A DNA stretch of 17,656 nt. It comes from DATLBA01 sp035527275 (GTDB lineage Bacteria > Planctomycetota > Phycisphaerae > FEN-1346). The DNA lies in assembly GCA_035527275.1 (NCBI GenBank), contig DATLBA010000103.1, positions 1 through 17,656 of the forward strand. The letters run 5' to 3'. This document shows, one piece after another, positions 5,719-12,867 of the stretch. How positions within the stretch are numbered: the stretch's first letter is position 1; each line of letters begins with the position of its first letter. Made by a program: the position numbers and the translations under genes. The notes below the pieces were generated by a model. The model did not search any database, had not been told where the DNA came from, and worked only from the letters and a program-made list of their open reading frames with translations.

Positions 5719-7749
5719 ATGAAGCAATTCTTCCAAGCACTTCGTTTCGTGTGGCCGTACCGGTGGCGGATCGTGCTGGCGTGGGTTTGCGCCGTCCTGA
5801 TCGGCGGGCTGTGGGTGGGCTCGTTCAGCGCCATCCTACCCATGTTCAACCTGCTGTTTCAGCCCCCTGAACGGGGCGTCCGCTTCAGCGAGCAGCCCGA
5901 TCCGGATCACCCGGGCCGGTTGGAACGGGTCCTGGAGGCCTCGGACCAGTGGCACGTAGTCCGGGATGAGAAGGTCGAGTGCTTCGAGGTCAAGGGGCAA
6001 ACCGTCCGCGTGGCACCGGATGTCCGGGTCGTTCGCAGCGAAGAAGGTTTGATGCGCCTTGCGCAAAAAGCCAAGGCCAAGGGCCGCTTTTACGCGTCGT
6101 CGGTCCGCGTCCTGGCGGACTGGCTCCCGAAGGATCGCTTCAAGTCTCTCGTCTGGGTGATGGCGGCGGTCGTCGCCATGAGCGTGGCGCGGGGGGCGCT
6201 TACCTACGTGAACGATTACCTTGTGGGGCACGGCGTGAGCCGGGCGATGCTGAGTCTGCGCCTGCGCGTATACGATCGCGTGCTCCGGGCCCGCCTGGCC
6301 CTGTTCTCGCGCATCGGCGCGGGGGACATCATGAGCCGGTTCCAGCAGGACTGCTTCCTCATCACCGAGGGGATGAAAACCATCCTCGGAAAAGTCGTGC
6401 GCGAGCCGATTAAGGCTGCCGCCTGCCTCGTCGGCGCCGTATGGATCGGTGTAAGCATCGACCCCTACCTGCCGGTCATCGTGCTCGTGTCGGCCCCGGT
6501 GGTGGGCGTCCTGGTGCGCTCGTTTGCGAGGCGCATGCGCCGCGCCAGCCGCAAGGCCCTCGAGAGCCAGGCCACCCTGGTGGAAATCCTGGAAGAGAGC
6601 CTGTTGGGTATCCGCGCCGTCAAGGGTTACAGGCTGGAAGGCCATGAGCGAAAGAAGTTTTTTGTGGGCGGGCGGCGGCTGTTCAAGCAGCAACTGCGGG
6701 CGGTTCGCATCGACGCGGTGACCTCCCCGGTGGTGGAAACAATTTTCATGGTGGTGGCGGTGGCGGCGGTGTTGGTGGGCATCAAGATGATGATTGATCG
6801 CGGCTTAGGAGCCGCCGGCGTTGAGGAACTGACACTATTCCTCGCCCTCCTTGTCGGAGCCCTGGACCCGATCCGGAAACTATCGAACGTCAACAACCGG
6901 CTCCAGCGGGCTGCCAGCGGCGCCCAGCGGGTCTTCGAACTCTTGGAGTCCGAGTCCGAGCCTCGCTACGGCGCCACCGGCCAAGTTCTTCCGCGCCTGC
7001 GGGAGCGGATCGAATTCCGCGGCGTCTCGTTCGCGTATTCCGGCGGTTCGGGCCCGGTCCTCCGGGACATCAACCTCACGGTGCGCCGCGGCGAGGTCCT
7101 CGCCGTCATCGGCCGGACGGGGTGCGGCAAGACGACGCTCGTCAGCCTCATCCCGCGCTTCTTCGACCCGACCGAAGGCGCCGTCCTCATCGACGGAACC
7201 GACATCCAGGAGGTGACGCTTCGATCCCTTCGCGACCAAATTGCCATCGTGACCCAGGAAACCATTCTCTTCGGCGACAGCGTAGCCAACAACATTGCGC
7301 TCGGCGCCCGCCAGTCCGCCAAGGCACCGGCGCGCCGCGAGATCGTGGCCGCGGCCCGGGCCGCTCACGCCGACGAGTTCATTCGCAACCTGCCCGACGG
7401 ATACGACACCGTGCTCGCCGAGCGAGGAGGGAGCCTCTCGGGCGGGGAGCGCCAGCGGCTGGCCCTGGCCCGCGCCATCATCCGCGACCCGACGATCCTC
7501 ATCCTCGACGAGGCCACCAGCGCCCTGGACGAAGAAACCCAGCAGAAGATTCAGGACACGCTAAGAGCGTTTGCCAAGAACCGGACGACCTTTCTGATTG
7601 CCCACCGGCTGTCCACCCTGAGCATCGTGGACCGCATCGCCATCATGGACGCCGGACGCATCGTTGACGTGGGCACGCACGAGGAACTGCTGGAGCGCTG
7701 TGCCCTTTATCGGCGCCTGCGTGACATCGGCCTCGACGGCGGGCCGTGA
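5719..7749 (+). CDS. MsbA-like ABC exporter (fused permease and ATPase) with a large extracytoplasmic insert
   Basis: This 676-residue half-transporter should dimerise in the inner membrane and export a lipid or hydrophobic compound. The first helix (residues ~16-43) is followed by a ~95-residue hydrophilic insert (about 48-145) before helix two, where MsbA-type proteins have only a short loop; this accounts for the length above the usual ~580. Further helices lie near 146-168, 233-275 and 340-400. The nucleotide-binding domain is complete: Walker A GRTGCGKTT (465-473), Q-loop VTQET, signature LSGGERQ (573-579), Walker B ILILDE with D597 and E598, and H629 in the switch loop. The ATG at 5719 directly begins the first cytoplasmic segment KQFFQALRFVWPYRWR. 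It has its own promoter candidate. MsbA-like is a family-level call; the cargo is unknown. Confidence 0.92.
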   Translation: MKQFFQALRFVWPYRWRIVLAWVCAVLIGGLWVGSFSAILPMFNLLFQPPERGVRFSEQPDPDHPGRLERVLEASDQWHVVRDEKVECFEVKGQTVRVAPDVRVVRSEEGLMRLAQKAKAKGRFYASSVRVLADWLPKDRFKSLVWVMAAVVAMSVARGALTYVNDYLVGHGVSRAMLSLRLRVYDRVLRARLALFSRIGAGDIMSRFQQDCFLITEGMKTILGKVVREPIKAAACLVGAVWIGVSIDPYLPVIVLVSAPVVGVLVRSFARRMRRASRKALESQATLVEILEESLLGIRAVKGYRLEGHERKKFFVGGRRLFKQQLRAVRIDAVTSPVVETIFMVVAVAAVLVGIKMMIDRGLGAAGVEELTLFLALLVGALDPIRKLSNVNNRLQRAASGAQRVFELLESESEPRYGATGQVLPRLRERIEFRGVSFAYSGGSGPVLRDINLTVRRGEVLAVIGRTGCGKTTLVSLIPRFFDPTEGAVLIDGTDIQEVTLRSLRDQIAIVTQETILFGDSVANNIALGARQSAKAPARREIVAAARAAHADEFIRNLPDGYDTVLAERGGSLSGGERQRLALARAIIRDPTILILDEATSALDEETQQKIQDTLRAFAKNRTTFLIAHRLSTLSIVDRIAIMDAGRIVDVGTHEELLERCALYRRLRDIGLDGGP

Positions 7750-7879
7750 GTGCACGAAAGTGATTCGGCGTCGGCGGTGTCGGGATGCGCCGGCTTGCGG
7801 GCGGGCCCCGGCCTTTCCGAGCCGGCGCGGAGCGGCAGCGCAAGCGCTTGGGACAACAAGACTTAGGGATGGCCACCTT

Positions 7880-7899
7880 TGTGGATACTCTGTGGACAG
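7880..7899 (+). other. Pair of DnaA-box-like 9-mers
   Basis: TGTGGATAC (7880-7888) and TGTGGACAG (7891-7899) match the DnaA box TGTGGATAA at 8 and 7 of 9 positions. They are direct repeats 11 bases apart, close to one helical turn. They lie in the 253-base gap between two convergent genes, which otherwise holds only minor GC-rich dyads and no gene I can support. Confidence 0.35.
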
Positions 7900-8002
7900 T
7901 TTTCCCGGCCGCGCATAACCCTAGCGCAAGCAAAGAGTTACAGCAAGTGCCCTCGTCCGGGCATTGTTAGCAGTCCCGCCTCTGCCGGTCGCCTCCGGCG
8001 GC

Positions 8003-8491
8003 CTAATAGCGGTTGTAAGCGAGGCCGTCGTCGTCGGCGTGTTCGTCCCTCAGGTCGGCGTAAAAACGGCCGTTGGCCTCGTTGTACCACCAACCCCCGT
8101 CCTGGTCGCCCGGCGGGAAGAGTTGCTCCGGGTCATTGCTGGTCCGGACGATTCGACTGCCGGTGATCGGGTTGGCGGGCATCTGCTCGAGATAGGGCCC
8201 GTAGATATGGTCGGCGTCGCGGACATCGCTGACTTCTCCTTCAAAACTTGTGGGCCGGGTCATTTGCTCGACAAACTTGTCACCGTCCGGGAGGCCTGCG
8301 TGCACGTTCCGGTATACCTGAATATGTGCGCGGACCTTGCTGAGGTTCTCCTTAAGGTTCGTTTCCCTGGCTATGCTCGGAATGTCTGCGAGGTTGGGAA
8401 TCACGATGGCCGCAAGGATCGCCAGGATGATAACCACGATTAGGATTTCGACGAGCGTGAACCCGTCGCCGCCTTTCAGGCCTCGAAGCAT
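8003..8491 (-). CDS. Prepilin-type pseudopilin (type II secretion GspG/type IV pilin-like)
   Basis: This 162-residue protein has a class III signal: a short basic leader MLRGLKGGDG, cleavage expected between G10 and F11, then FTLVE with the conserved E at +5 of the mature protein (E15). A hydrophobic helix (16-34, ILIVVIILAILAAIVIP) follows. The prepilin peptidase would cleave and methylate it before assembly into a pilus or pseudopilus. The C-terminal half (YGPYLEQMPANPITGSR, then GDQDGGWWYNEANGRFYADL) resembles the soluble domain of planctomycete GspG-like proteins, with the common WWYNE-type stretch. The ATG at 8491 is chosen because GGAGG lies seven bases upstream; an in-frame ATG at 8524 would lengthen the leader by 11 residues. 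No other secretion gene is in the window, so it is an orphan locally. Pilin class is sure, subtype less so. Confidence 0.92.
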   Translation of the reverse strand: MLRGLKGGDGFTLVEILIVVIILAILAAIVIPNLADIPSIARETNLKENLSKVRAHIQVYRNVHAGLPDGDKFVEQMTRPTSFEGEVSDVRDADHIYGPYLEQMPANPITGSRIVRTSNDPEQLFPPGDQDGGWWYNEANGRFYADLRDEHADDDGLAYNRY

Positions 8492-8681
8492 CGGGCTGCC
8501 TCCGGGTCGCCGGTCGGGGCGCACAGAGCCTTCGGTTTATTACGTCGGCCGGGCAGGTGTGCGAACGTGAGCCGTTTCCCGACCCGTCGCAAAAGGGGTG
8601 TTCCGGGGGCGGGAAGCCCGTTATAATTTCGGGGTTGTGGGAAGGATGACCTCATCCCAGCCGCCGGCCCACTCAGCCGCA

Positions 8682-9161
8682 TCACCCCTCGGCACGCGGT
8701 GCGCGCTGCTTCGCGGCGGCGGCGAGGATCAGAATGCCCACCGGCACAATGTTCCACAAGACGATGCCGAGCGCTGCGGCGGGCAGTCCGGTCAGGCCGG
8801 ACGCTTCGGGCATCGGGACCCGTGCTTCCCAGATTTGCGTGGCGACGGTCACCACAATCTGGAGGCACGCCCCAAAGATAATGGCCGGTCGGGCCCATCG
8901 CCGATTGAGGATCAGCGCCACGCCGCCGACGATGAAGAGCATCGCGAGCACCGCCGTGCCCATCGCTGTCGCGTACACCCGGCAGAAAACGTCCGGATGC
9001 TCGCCCTTTTCCAGCGGCCAGGACATCATGTGCATGTAGGAGACGAAGATGGCGATCATCTGGATCACAATCCACAGAGCCAGCATCAGGCCGAGCCAGA
9101 GCCGAACGGCGCGCGCGCTCGGCTGCTGGTTTTGAAATGCGCCGGGAGCGTTTTCGTTCAT
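8682..9161 (-). CDS. Hypothetical four-helix integral membrane protein
   Basis: This 159-residue protein is not one I recognise. After a polar N-terminus (MNENAPGAFQNQQPSARAVR) it has four clear membrane segments at about 21-43, 64-86, 91-111 and 126-150, joined by short loops. The first loop (44-63) contains SWPLEKGEHPDVFC, and the pair RRWARP precedes helix three. There is no enzymatic motif. The ATG at 9161 is preferred: AAGGGG lies six to seven bases upstream. The ATG at 9167 is too close to that site, and the one at 9200 adds a basic stretch. Its own promoter, TTGACT with TATACT, lies at 9292-9321, giving a ~120-base leader, with an inverted repeat over the -35. The pseudopilin follows downstream on the same strand after 190 bases. 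Membrane topology is well supported, function is not. Confidence 0.75.
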   Translation of the reverse strand: MNENAPGAFQNQQPSARAVRLWLGLMLALWIVIQMIAIFVSYMHMMSWPLEKGEHPDVFCRVYATAMGTAVLAMLFIVGGVALILNRRWARPAIIFGACLQIVVTVATQIWEARVPMPEASGLTGLPAAALGIVLWNIVPVGILILAAAAKQRAPRAEG

Positions 9162-9291
9162 TGACATTCCCCTTATGCTTTTCCCCTTGCTTGGCGCCAT
9201 CCGCGGGCCGTGGCTCGCCCTGCACCGAGCCGCGTTGCAAGGTTAACACTGAGGTTCCCCCTCGCTCCAGACCTCGGGTTACAAGGTGGGG

Positions 9292-9321
9292 AGTATAACC
9301 ACCGCGAGGGTCCGGAGTCAA
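9292..9321 (-). promoter_or_regulatory. Sigma70-like promoter for the four-helix membrane protein
   Basis: On the minus strand TTGACT (9316-9321) and TATACT (9292-9297) are 18 bases apart. The -35 lies within an inverted repeat at 9317-9334, so binding of a repressor there could occlude it. Confidence 0.6.
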
Positions 9322-9334
9322 TTTCCTGATTGAC
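9317..9334. promoter_or_regulatory. Inverted repeat GTCAAT-N6-ATTGAC, operator candidate
   Basis: GTCAAT (9317-9322) and ATTGAC (9329-9334) form a perfect 6-bp dyad with a 6-base spacer, a size typical of dimeric helix-turn-helix regulators. It overlaps the minus-strand -35 box. It also creates a TTGACA on the plus strand, but with no convincing plus-strand -10 behind it. Confidence 0.4.
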
Positions 9335-9586
9335 ACTCACAGGAAGTGAAGATCGACTCCAGGGGACCTCGGAGCTAGCGCGAAAACACAATCGCTGCAG
9401 CAGGGGAGTTCGCAACCGGACTAAGGCAGGCCGAGACGCCCTCCAGGCACACCTGCACCAACGCCAGCCCGACGCGGGTCCTCAGCATCCGCGGCTTGTA
9501 CCCGTTGCGGCGGCCCCGACGTCCCCTCGGTCCGACAGAAGGCTACGGACTCAATCCGCGATGCGCCGCGGCGGCGCGGCAGCGGG

Positions 9587-9616
9587 TTGACTTCGGGCGC
9601 GTCCGGGCCATACTAT
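9587..9616 (+). promoter_or_regulatory. Promoter candidate for the AhpD-like gene
   Basis: TTGACT (9587-9592) is followed after 18 bases by TACTAT (9611-9616), with overlapping alternatives CATACT and TATACG. The transcript would begin near 9622 and carry a ~75-base leader before AAAGGAG and the ATG at 9697. Confidence 0.55.
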
Positions 9617-9627
9617 ACGGAATCGGA

Positions 9628-9641
9628 GGACCGGCCGGTCC
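9628..9641 (+). promoter_or_regulatory. 14-bp perfect palindrome just downstream of the AhpD-like promoter
   Basis: GGACCGGCCGGTCC is self-complementary over all 14 bases and falls a few bases after the predicted transcription start. The neighbouring CCGGCC (9640-9645) and GGCCGG (9650-9655) make a second, overlapping stem. It could be an operator or a leader hairpin. Confidence 0.35.
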
Positions 9642-9696
9642 GGCCGAAGGGCCGGCAAGGATGCCGCTCTACCAAAAATTCAGAAAGGAGAGACGA

Positions 9697-10044
9697 ATGG
9701 CGAAGGACCCGCAAGCGCTGGTCTCTCAGCTGAAGAAGCGGCACCAAGAAATGGTCGACGGGATGCCGGAGGTGATGAAAAACTTCTCCCGGATGATGCA
9801 GGCAGCCGAGAAGGACGGCGTTCTATCGCACAAAGTCAAGGAACTGGTCACGCTGGGCATCTCGATTGCGATCCGCTGCGACTATTGCGTCGCATTCCAC
9901 GTGGCGAAGTGCCTGGAGGCCGGGGCAACGCGCGAGGAGATGATGGAGGTCTGCGGGGTGGCCATCGCGATGGGCGGCGGCCCGTCGTATACTTACACCT
10001 CGCTGGTTCTGGACGCCATCGACGCCTTCGCGGAAGAAGGCTGA
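9697..10044 (+). CDS. Carboxymuconolactone decarboxylase family protein (AhpD-like)
   Basis: This 115-residue all-helical protein carries the family core from about 44 to 112: SHKVKELVTLGISIAIRCDY, then CVAFHVAKCLEAGATREEM, EVCGVAIAMGGGPSYTY. It contains the AhpD-type redox motif CxxCxxxH (C61, C64, H68), so a peroxidase or disulfide-reductase role is more likely than ring decarboxylation, which does not need the cysteines. Proteins of this size usually form trimers or hexamers. The ATG at 9697 is fixed by AAAGGAG about seven bases upstream; the frame is open further upstream but the extra residues look like non-coding GC-rich sequence. It stands alone with its own promoter; no AhpC/peroxiredoxin gene is in the window. 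Family call secure, substrate unknown. Confidence 0.92.
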   Translation: MAKDPQALVSQLKKRHQEMVDGMPEVMKNFSRMMQAAEKDGVLSHKVKELVTLGISIAIRCDYCVAFHVAKCLEAGATREEMMEVCGVAIAMGGGPSYTYTSLVLDAIDAFAEEG

Positions 10045-10113
10045 AACGCCGCCCAGCGAGGCCATCGCCCGCCAGATATTGTCGGGTCCGCTTAACTTAT
10101 TTTTGGCGGAACC

Positions 10114-10135
10114 TTTACCCCCCGCAGGGGGTAAA
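10114..10135. repeat. Perfect hairpin downstream of the AhpD-like gene
   Basis: TTTACCCCC and GGGGGTAAA form a 9-bp stem with a CGCA loop, 70 bases after the AhpD-like stop. Only short A/T flanks accompany it, so termination is possible but not certain. It is the first of three hairpins in this 292-base spacer. Confidence 0.45.
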
Positions 10136-10243
10136 ATAGCAGAAGGAAGCCGTGAAAGGGCTTCGCGCCCGCGAAACATTAAACTTGGCCTCGGCGACCG
10201 GACGATGAACCAGAGGAAACGCGAGAGCCAACTACATGACCGT

Positions 10244-10258
10244 ATGGCGGAACGCCAT
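10244..10258. repeat. Short hairpin in the spacer before the 398-residue secreted protein
   Basis: ATGGCG and CGCCAT pair perfectly around a GAA loop, 16 bases upstream of the larger nested palindrome. It is probably part of the same palindromic element. Confidence 0.35.
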
Positions 10259-10273
10259 GCCGGGTCGGCCAGC

Positions 10274-10310
10274 GTAGGGACATCCCGATATATCGGGACC
10301 GTGTCCCTAC
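10274..10310. repeat. Nested palindrome, REP-like element candidate
   Basis: An outer pair GTAGGGACA (10274-10282) and TGTCCCTAC (10302-10310) encloses a 16-bp perfect palindrome TCCCGATATATCGGGA (10283-10298), leaving only CCG unpaired. The whole 37 bases can fold into one long stem or cruciform, 26 bases before the start codon of the next gene. It differs in style from the GC-rich dyads elsewhere in the window. No second copy is visible here. Confidence 0.5.
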
Positions 10311-10336
10311 TGTTGAAGCAGGAGGGGTCGAAAAGG

Positions 10337-11533
10337 ATGCGCGCGCTACGGATGGCAATCATTTGGGTTGGGGTGGCGGCAATGGCACTGGCAACCGGCG
10401 CCGCCCTTGCCGACCAGATTACTACAACCTCCGGACAGACCTTCACCGGCAAGATCACCGAGGAAAACGAAGAGAACATCGTTATTGAAACGATGAGCGG
10501 GACAGTCACGATCCCGCGCAGTGCCATCGAGTCGCTCGACAAAATCGACGGGACGGGCAGCGGAGAACTGAGGCCGGCCCTCATCGACCCGGAGCGCGCA
10601 GACGAGGCATTCGACGAGGCCAAAGAGGCCGTCGCCGACAAGGATTGGACCAAAGCGGCCGGGCTGCTGGAGGGCTTGTTGGCCTTGGACCGAAAGGCGT
10701 TCCCGCACGAAAAACGCCTCGTCGCAACCGTCGGCCTGGTCAACTGTTACCTGGAAATATGTGACGCCGGTGGCGCCGTGCGGGCGTTGCAGCGACGGGC
10801 GGGCCTCGTCGCTTCCGAGGCCGACAAGAAACGCCTGCTCGCTGCCGCCGATGTCCTCGAGGACGCCAAAGGATTCGTCATCGCAGGTAAGGTGGTTAAA
10901 CGCTACGACGACGTGATGGCGGCCGCCATGGAATCTAAAGCCCAACAGGCTCTGGATCTTGCCTTGGAAGCCGCCGCCAGTGCAACGCGTCTGGACAAGG
11001 CGCACACCCTAAAGCGGACCGCCCGGACCTGCTTCGACAAACTCGAACAAGCGGACCTCTATATGCCGGGCTTCAGCGCAGAGCACCGGACGGAGGTCCT
11101 GGCCTCCTTGCGCGACAACGTCCTGGGCGGCGGCCAACGTGCCGTGAAACTCTGCACGGACGAGCGCAAGGACCTCACCCGCCTCCGGCAAAGCATCATT
11201 GACAACTTTAAGAAGGAGGCCGACGCGGCCAAGAAGGCCAGGGAGGCAGCCAAGAAGGCCAAAAAACCCCTCCCTCCAGAGTCGCCCGTCACCCTCACAC
11301 GGCTTCACGCCGACTTAGTTGCCTACAATCAGAAGGCGTCGGCGTACCTGGCGCGGCGTCAGGCGGGCGAGGACGCCCTCGGGAACCTCGAAACCCTTGT
11401 CGAAACGTTCGACGTGCCCGACCTTTGCAAGGAGCACGAAGAAGAGATTCAGAACCTCCTCGAGAAACTCAACAATCTGCAATACCACGAGAAGGGGTCA
11501 GAGCGGATCGAGTTGCTGGAACTCAGGGATTAG
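10337..11533 (+). CDS. Secreted protein with N-terminal small beta domain and helical body, function unknown
   Basis: This 398-residue protein begins with a signal peptide (MRALRMAIIWVGVAAMALAT, cleavage expected after ALA at residue 25). Residues ~26-70 form a short beta domain (SGQTFTGKITEENEENIVIE, then SGTVTIPRSAIESLDKI), a pattern I know as a recurrent N-terminal module in secreted planctomycete proteins. The rest is helical; 85-190 is repeat-like and may contain TPR-type helices (AAGLLEGLLALDRKAFPHEK), and ~290-330 is a Lys/Ala/Glu-rich probable coiled coil (KEADAAKKAREAAKKAKKPL). The start at 10337 is supported by GGAGGGG nine bases upstream and by the signal peptide; an open frame runs upstream to 10079 but crosses the palindromic spacer. 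It probably acts in the periplasm or at the cell surface. I do not recognise a named family for the whole protein. Confidence 0.85.
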   Translation: MRALRMAIIWVGVAAMALATGAALADQITTTSGQTFTGKITEENEENIVIETMSGTVTIPRSAIESLDKIDGTGSGELRPALIDPERADEAFDEAKEAVADKDWTKAAGLLEGLLALDRKAFPHEKRLVATVGLVNCYLEICDAGGAVRALQRRAGLVASEADKKRLLAAADVLEDAKGFVIAGKVVKRYDDVMAAAMESKAQQALDLALEAAASATRLDKAHTLKRTARTCFDKLEQADLYMPGFSAEHRTEVLASLRDNVLGGGQRAVKLCTDERKDLTRLRQSIIDNFKKEADAAKKAREAAKKAKKPLPPESPVTLTRLHADLVAYNQKASAYLARRQAGEDALGNLETLVETFDVPDLCKEHEEEIQNLLEKLNNLQYHEKGSERIELLELRD

Positions 11534-11794
11534 GCCTCCGACGTCATTTGCAAACTTTCTCTGTGCGCCCCTTTCGGCGGGGGTTTCATGCAGGGGAGAA
11601 TCGCTTTCGCGGGACACATCGCACGCCGAGGGCGCTGAGCAGCACGGGCACACGTCCCTTACCCTCAACGGTGGCGAGCCTCGGACCCACGGGCGTTGGC
11701 CGCCCTCGAACACCCGTAGCGCTGCGAAATTTTTTGCATCGGTCGCGCGAACGCTGTTTTCTGCTCGCGTTTCCAATCAGCGAGGAGGAACAAC

Positions 11795-12844
11795 ATGGCC
11801 GCTGAGGTTGGGCGGATCGAGCCTTTGAAATGTGACGAGGTGGCAGCGGCAATTGGGCGGCGCGGACCCCCGCGCATCCCCCTGGTCATGGCCAAGTGGT
11901 GGGGTGAAGGCCTCCAGGAACAATACGGCGGCCGTCTCCGGCCACTGGAGGAGCGCTACCCGAACGATGCTGTCCTCGTCGGCCTTCCTCAATCCACGCC
12001 CTCGGCCGACGCGCTTCCCTGGTGCCGGGAAGGGAGATTCGAGGGCACCGCATTGGATGCCGCCACCATCCTACCCGATTGGGTCTACTTCGATGAGTTC
12101 CTCGAAAAGATGCCCGACCTCGAAGCATCCGGCATCTTCGATGAAGCCAAAGCCCAGGCCGAGCACCTCCACGCCCAGGGAACGTATGTCCTGGCGTGCC
12201 ACTGGAACCTGTTCTTCGAGCGGCCCTGGAGCATACGCGGCATGCAGAACATCTTGATGGACTACTATCTGCACCCCGACGAGGTCCACCGCCTCCACCG
12301 CGCCCTGTGCGACCAGTATAAGACCCTCATTGAGCGGGCCGTCCGTGAATTCCAGCCCGACGGCTTCTGGACGAGCGACGACCTCGGAAATCAACGCCAA
12401 CTGATGATGAAGCCGGAGCACTTCCGCGAGTTCATCAAGCCCTACTATGAAGAAATCGGCGACACTTGCCGCAAACACGGCCTCCGCTTCTGGCTCCACA
12501 GTTGCGGCAACAATACCGAGGTGCTGGGCGATCTGGCCGACGCGGGTGTGGACGTCTTCCACCCCGTCCAGAAGCACACGATGGACGAGGCGCAGGTGGC
12601 CCGTGATTTCGGCGACCGGTTGACCTTCCTCGCAGGGCTGGATGTCCAGCACGTGCTTCAGGAAGGCTCTCCCGAAGACGTCCGCTCCGAGGTCCGCCAC
12701 CTGATCGACACGTTCGACCGACCCGGCGGTGGGATGATGCTCGCCGCCGGAAATGGCATCGTCGCCGGCACGCCGCTGGAAAACATTGAGGCGTTCCTCG
12801 ACGAAGCCGTCCGTTACGGCATAGCCCACCGCCGGCAGTGGTAG
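11795..12844 (+). CDS. Uroporphyrinogen-decarboxylase-fold (URO-D family) protein, paralogue 2
   Basis: This 349-residue cytosolic protein shows the URO-D family core from about 90 on: LACHWNLFFERPWSIRGMQN, DGFWTSDDLGNQRQLMMKPE, HFREFIKPYYEEI, then LRFWLHSCGNNTEVLGDL with HSCGN at 235-239, and DRLTFLAGLDVQHVL, GGGMMLAAGNGIVAGTPLEN at the C-terminus. The HSCGN site is shared with paralogue 1 and fits a metal-ligating cysteine as in MtaA-type methyltransferases; the HemE N-terminal arginine motif is absent. The ATG at 11795 has GAGGAGG about seven bases upstream. The gene follows the secreted 398-residue protein by 261 bases with no clear terminator between them. Substrate is unknown: candidates include methyl transfer to or from corrinoid, but no corrinoid partner gene is in view. 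Confidence 0.88.
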   Translation: MAAEVGRIEPLKCDEVAAAIGRRGPPRIPLVMAKWWGEGLQEQYGGRLRPLEERYPNDAVLVGLPQSTPSADALPWCREGRFEGTALDAATILPDWVYFDEFLEKMPDLEASGIFDEAKAQAEHLHAQGTYVLACHWNLFFERPWSIRGMQNILMDYYLHPDEVHRLHRALCDQYKTLIERAVREFQPDGFWTSDDLGNQRQLMMKPEHFREFIKPYYEEIGDTCRKHGLRFWLHSCGNNTEVLGDLADAGVDVFHPVQKHTMDEAQVARDFGDRLTFLAGLDVQHVLQEGSPEDVRSEVRHLIDTFDRPGGGMMLAAGNGIVAGTPLENIEAFLDEAVRYGIAHRRQW

Positions 12845-12867
12845 CCGAAGCGCCGCCGCTCGGCCGG

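Larger units (their letters stand above)
9162..9696. other. Divergent intergenic regulatory region, no gene seen
   Basis: These 535 bases separate the membrane protein (minus) from the AhpD-like gene (plus). They hold a promoter for each (9292-9321 and 9587-9616), an inverted repeat over the minus -35 (9317-9334) and a palindrome just downstream of the plus -10 (9628-9641). The plus frame is open from 9496 into the AhpD-like gene, but that extension looks non-coding. The middle part, about 9340-9580, is GC-rich and I see no tRNA, small RNA or ORF with support. Confidence 0.5.

Noticed and set aside
7750..8002. Calling the convergent gap a replication origin
   Set aside because: Only two imperfect DnaA-like 9-mers are present, with no AT-rich unwinding stretch and no dnaA or dnaN nearby. 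They are kept only as a candidate site.
8598..9164. Plus-strand open frame behind a TATAAT at 8622-8627
   Set aside because: The TATAAT and a GGAAGG before an ATG at 8646 look attractive, but no good -35 is present and the frame is antisense to the membrane protein, with a polar, motif-free product.
9496..9696. N-terminal extension of the AhpD-like protein
   Set aside because: The frame is open, but the sequence includes the promoter and palindrome, the predicted residues are low-complexity Arg/Pro/Gly, and AAAGGAG fixes the start at 9697.
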